NCBI GenBank assembly: GCA_007131435.1
Contig: SLQM01000125.1
Span: 1 to 8,097, forward strand
Length of the DNA stretch: 8,097 nt
Direction: 5' to 3'
Source: Syntrophomonadaceae bacterium
GTDB taxonomy: Bacteria > Bacillota > Dethiobacteria > DTU022
Both the position numbers and the translations under genes were made by a program. Positions 6,547-8,097 of this stretch are shown one piece after another. The notes under the pieces were generated by a model. That model did not search any database. It had not been told where the DNA came from and saw nothing but the letters and a program-made list of their open reading frames with translations. The first letter of the stretch is position 1. Every line of letters begins with the position of its first letter.

Positions 6547-7740
6547 ATGATCAGAAAAGAGCTGTTCGAGCTGCTATTTGAGGCAGCAAGCATACAGAGA
6601 TGGAACGATCATATTCGTCCTGAACATTTTACAGAACTTGATAAACAGGCCCACAAGATGGTTTATGCATATGTACTGGCGAAAATTGAAGAGGCAGACC
6701 ACGGAGCAAAAATTAACTGGCCGGGTTTAATAGAAGGCGGTCTTTTCGAATTTCTGCACCGGATTGTTCTTACTGATATTAAACCACCTGTTTACTACCG
6801 TCTTATGGATGAGAAAGGTGACCAGCTAAACCGCTGGGTACTGGACAAGTTAAAAGATAAAGTATGCGATTTAAAACTTGATTTTCCCGCGCTGATGGAA
6901 AAATATTTTTTTAACCGGGATCATGATTTGCTGGAAAGAAGAATATTAAGGGCAGCTCATTACCTGGCAACAAACTGGGAGTTCAAAATTATCTACCGCC
7001 TGAATGAAGGTTTATACGGCCTTGAAGATACGAGGGCTGCAATTGCTAACCAGATCGAAGAGCATTATGACCTGGCGGGAGTTCAAAAGCTTGCCCTCGG
7101 TAAAAAAACGAGTAATTTTCTTGACCTGGTAGGCCAGTTACGTTTCCAGCAGCGCTGGGCTCAATCACCAAGGCTTCCAAAAACTTCAGTAATGGGACAC
7201 ATGTTAATAGTAGCTATGATGAGCTACCTGTGCTCTTTGGAAATGAGCGCTTGCCCAAAAAGAATTTATAATAATTATTTTGCCGCCCTATTTCACGACC
7301 TGCCTGAAGTTTTGACCCGGGATATAGTTTCGCCGGTTAAAAGGTCAGTTGCCGGCATCGACGAGATCATCAAGGATATAGAAAACAGGCAGCTGGAGGA
7401 AAGAATTTTCCCCCTGTTACCGGTGAGCTGGCACAGGGAGTTAAAATATTTTACGGACAATGAATTCCAGGGCAAAATTATTAAAGATGGGCTAACTGTT
7501 ACCGTTAGCTCAGATGAAATCAATGAACAATATAATAAGGATATTTATTCACCGCTGGATGGTGAGATCATTAAGGCATGTGATCAACTGGCTGCATATA
7601 TCGAAACTTTCCTTTCAATAACTCACGGCATAAAATCATATCACCTTGAGGAAGGGAACAGGCAGCTCTACCGTTTATACATCAATAAAACTATAGCAGG
7701 AATAAACTTTGGACAGATGTTCAGTTATTTTAAGATTTAG
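6547..7740 (+). CDS. HD-domain phosphohydrolase with YfbR-like C-terminal half and degenerate N-terminal copy
   Basis: A 397-residue probable cytosolic protein of unassigned function. The C-terminal half (about 190-360) matches the layout of E. coli YfbR, a dNMP 5'-nucleotidase, as I recall it: R203-W204, then H218 at the same spacing, then HDLPEVLTRD (250-259) against HDASEVLTGD, then D346 in ACDQLAAY. This gives a full H...HD...D metal site plus the E254 equivalent. The N-terminal half looks like an older copy: QRW (17-19), H36, LHRIVLTDIKPPV (70-82), and RAAHYLA (135-141). There HD has become H71-R72 and the last Asp position is H138, so this copy is unlikely to bind metal. ATG 6547 follows GAAGGG (6531-6536) by ten bases, 48 bases after plsY. 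A nucleotidase or nucleotide-signal hydrolase is possible; the substrate is not known. The stop overlaps that of the facing gene. Confidence 0.8.
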   Translation: MIRKELFELLFEAASIQRWNDHIRPEHFTELDKQAHKMVYAYVLAKIEEADHGAKINWPGLIEGGLFEFLHRIVLTDIKPPVYYRLMDEKGDQLNRWVLDKLKDKVCDLKLDFPALMEKYFFNRDHDLLERRILRAAHYLATNWEFKIIYRLNEGLYGLEDTRAAIANQIEEHYDLAGVQKLALGKKTSNFLDLVGQLRFQQRWAQSPRLPKTSVMGHMLIVAMMSYLCSLEMSACPKRIYNNYFAALFHDLPEVLTRDIVSPVKRSVAGIDEIIKDIENRQLEERIFPLLPVSWHRELKYFTDNEFQGKIIKDGLTVTVSSDEINEQYNKDIYSPLDGEIIKACDQLAAYIETFLSITHGIKSYHLEEGNRQLYRLYINKTIAGINFGQMFSYFKI

Positions 7741-8097
7741 CGTTTTTCTGGAAAAACCTTTCTTCTCCCGGTTTTGTAAGATCTGAAGTCGGGTAGATGT
7801 TTAAATGCTACAATTAAGGCCATGGCTGCACCAAAGACAATCCAGTCTGCTGAGCCAAATTGAAAAGCCAGTATTATGGGAATTGACAAAGCAGCAATAC
7901 CAAAAGCAGTATTCGTATCCCTGAGAATTAAGGTAAGGGCTACAGCACAGATAATTGCATAAACGATACTTGCCGGCGACAAGGCCAGAAATACCCCTGC
8001 CGTAGTGGCAAGGCCTTTGCCGCCTTTGAAATTTAAAAATATGCTGTAGTTATGGCCAAGAACTGCTAAAATACCTGCTATAAATATGGAATAGGAA
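7737..8097 (-). CDS. Second PlsY-like glycerol-3-phosphate acyltransferase, 5' end cut by the window
   Basis: The minus frame stays open from the right edge to a TAA at 7739-7737, giving about 119 visible C-terminal residues. The visible part opens with GILAVLGHNYSIFLNFKGGKGLAT, read here as the PlsY glycine-rich motif GHNYSIFLNFKGGKGLAT (within about 8004-8060), followed by hydrophobic segments (AIICAVALTLIL; FGIAALSIPIILAF; WIVFGAAMALIVAF) and a basic tail. A TTG at 7982-7980 is not the real start, because the conserved motif lies upstream of it. The third PlsY motif is altered: KHLPDFRSYKTGRR replaces the RHLENIKRLLNGTE of the plsY at 5911-6498, losing the Asn and the final Glu. It is a divergent paralogue or PlsY-like protein; activity cannot be judged without the first motif, which lies outside the window. 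Confidence 0.85.
   Translation of the reverse strand, partial: SYSIFIAGILAVLGHNYSIFLNFKGGKGLATTAGVFLALSPASIVYAIICAVALTLILRDTNTAFGIAALSIPIILAFQFGSADWIVFGAAMALIVAFKHLPDFRSYKTGRRKVFPEKR
7742..7757. repeat. Short AT-rich inverted repeat just past the convergent stop codons
   Basis: GTTTTTC at 7742-7748 and GAAAAAC at 7751-7757 are perfect reverse complements around two bases. The hairpin would sit just after the HD gene stop and inside the last codons of the minus-strand PlsY-like gene. The stem is nearly all A/T and no clean U-tract follows on either strand, so it is a poor intrinsic terminator; a weak stop or chance are both possible. Confidence 0.25.

Overview
The window looks like chromosomal DNA from a member of the Clostridia (low-GC Firmicutes with moderate GC, roughly low 40s percent by eye). 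The main reasons are an IspH protein fused in frame to a ribosomal S1-type protein, a type 2 (FMN) isopentenyl diphosphate isomerase, a PDZ/radical SAM/DUF512 protein directly upstream of der, and plsY directly after der. This mix and order is typical of Clostridia. The species cannot be named from the sequence.

Layout: positions 1-7740 hold six plus-strand genes packed as one probable operon: ispH-rpsA fusion (15 or 6 to 2147), fni (2148-3200), a PDZ/radical SAM/DUF512 gene (3184-4545), der (4578-5909), plsY (5911-6498) and a two-part HD-domain protein with a YfbR-like C-terminal half (6547-7740). Gaps are 0 to 48 bases, fni overlaps its neighbour by 17 bases, and no convincing promoter or terminator lies between genes. 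From 7737 to the right edge, a minus-strand gene runs toward the operon. It is a second PlsY-like acyltransferase, cut by the window end, and its stop codon overlaps the HD gene's stop by 4 bases. There is no gene-free stretch over 50 bases, and I see no tRNA, rRNA, CRISPR array, insertion sequence or phage gene.

The genes cover core functions. IspH makes IPP and DMAPP at the end of the MEP pathway, and Fni interconverts them. S1 domains bind RNA at the ribosome, and Der is a GTPase for 50S subunit assembly. PlsY starts phospholipid synthesis. The radical SAM and HD proteins have no assigned role that I know of. The cluster therefore links isoprenoid and membrane lipid supply with translation capacity.

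Points most worth a second look: (1) a near-perfect Shine-Dalgarno sequence and in-frame ATG exactly at the IspH/S1 junction, which could release a free S1 protein from the fusion gene; (2) the HD protein appears to be two YfbR-like units, with the first one having lost its metal-binding HD pair; (3) a second, divergent PlsY lies head-to-head at the 3' end of the operon with interlocking stop codons. I found no wholly new defence or mobile system here; most of the window is conserved housekeeping DNA.
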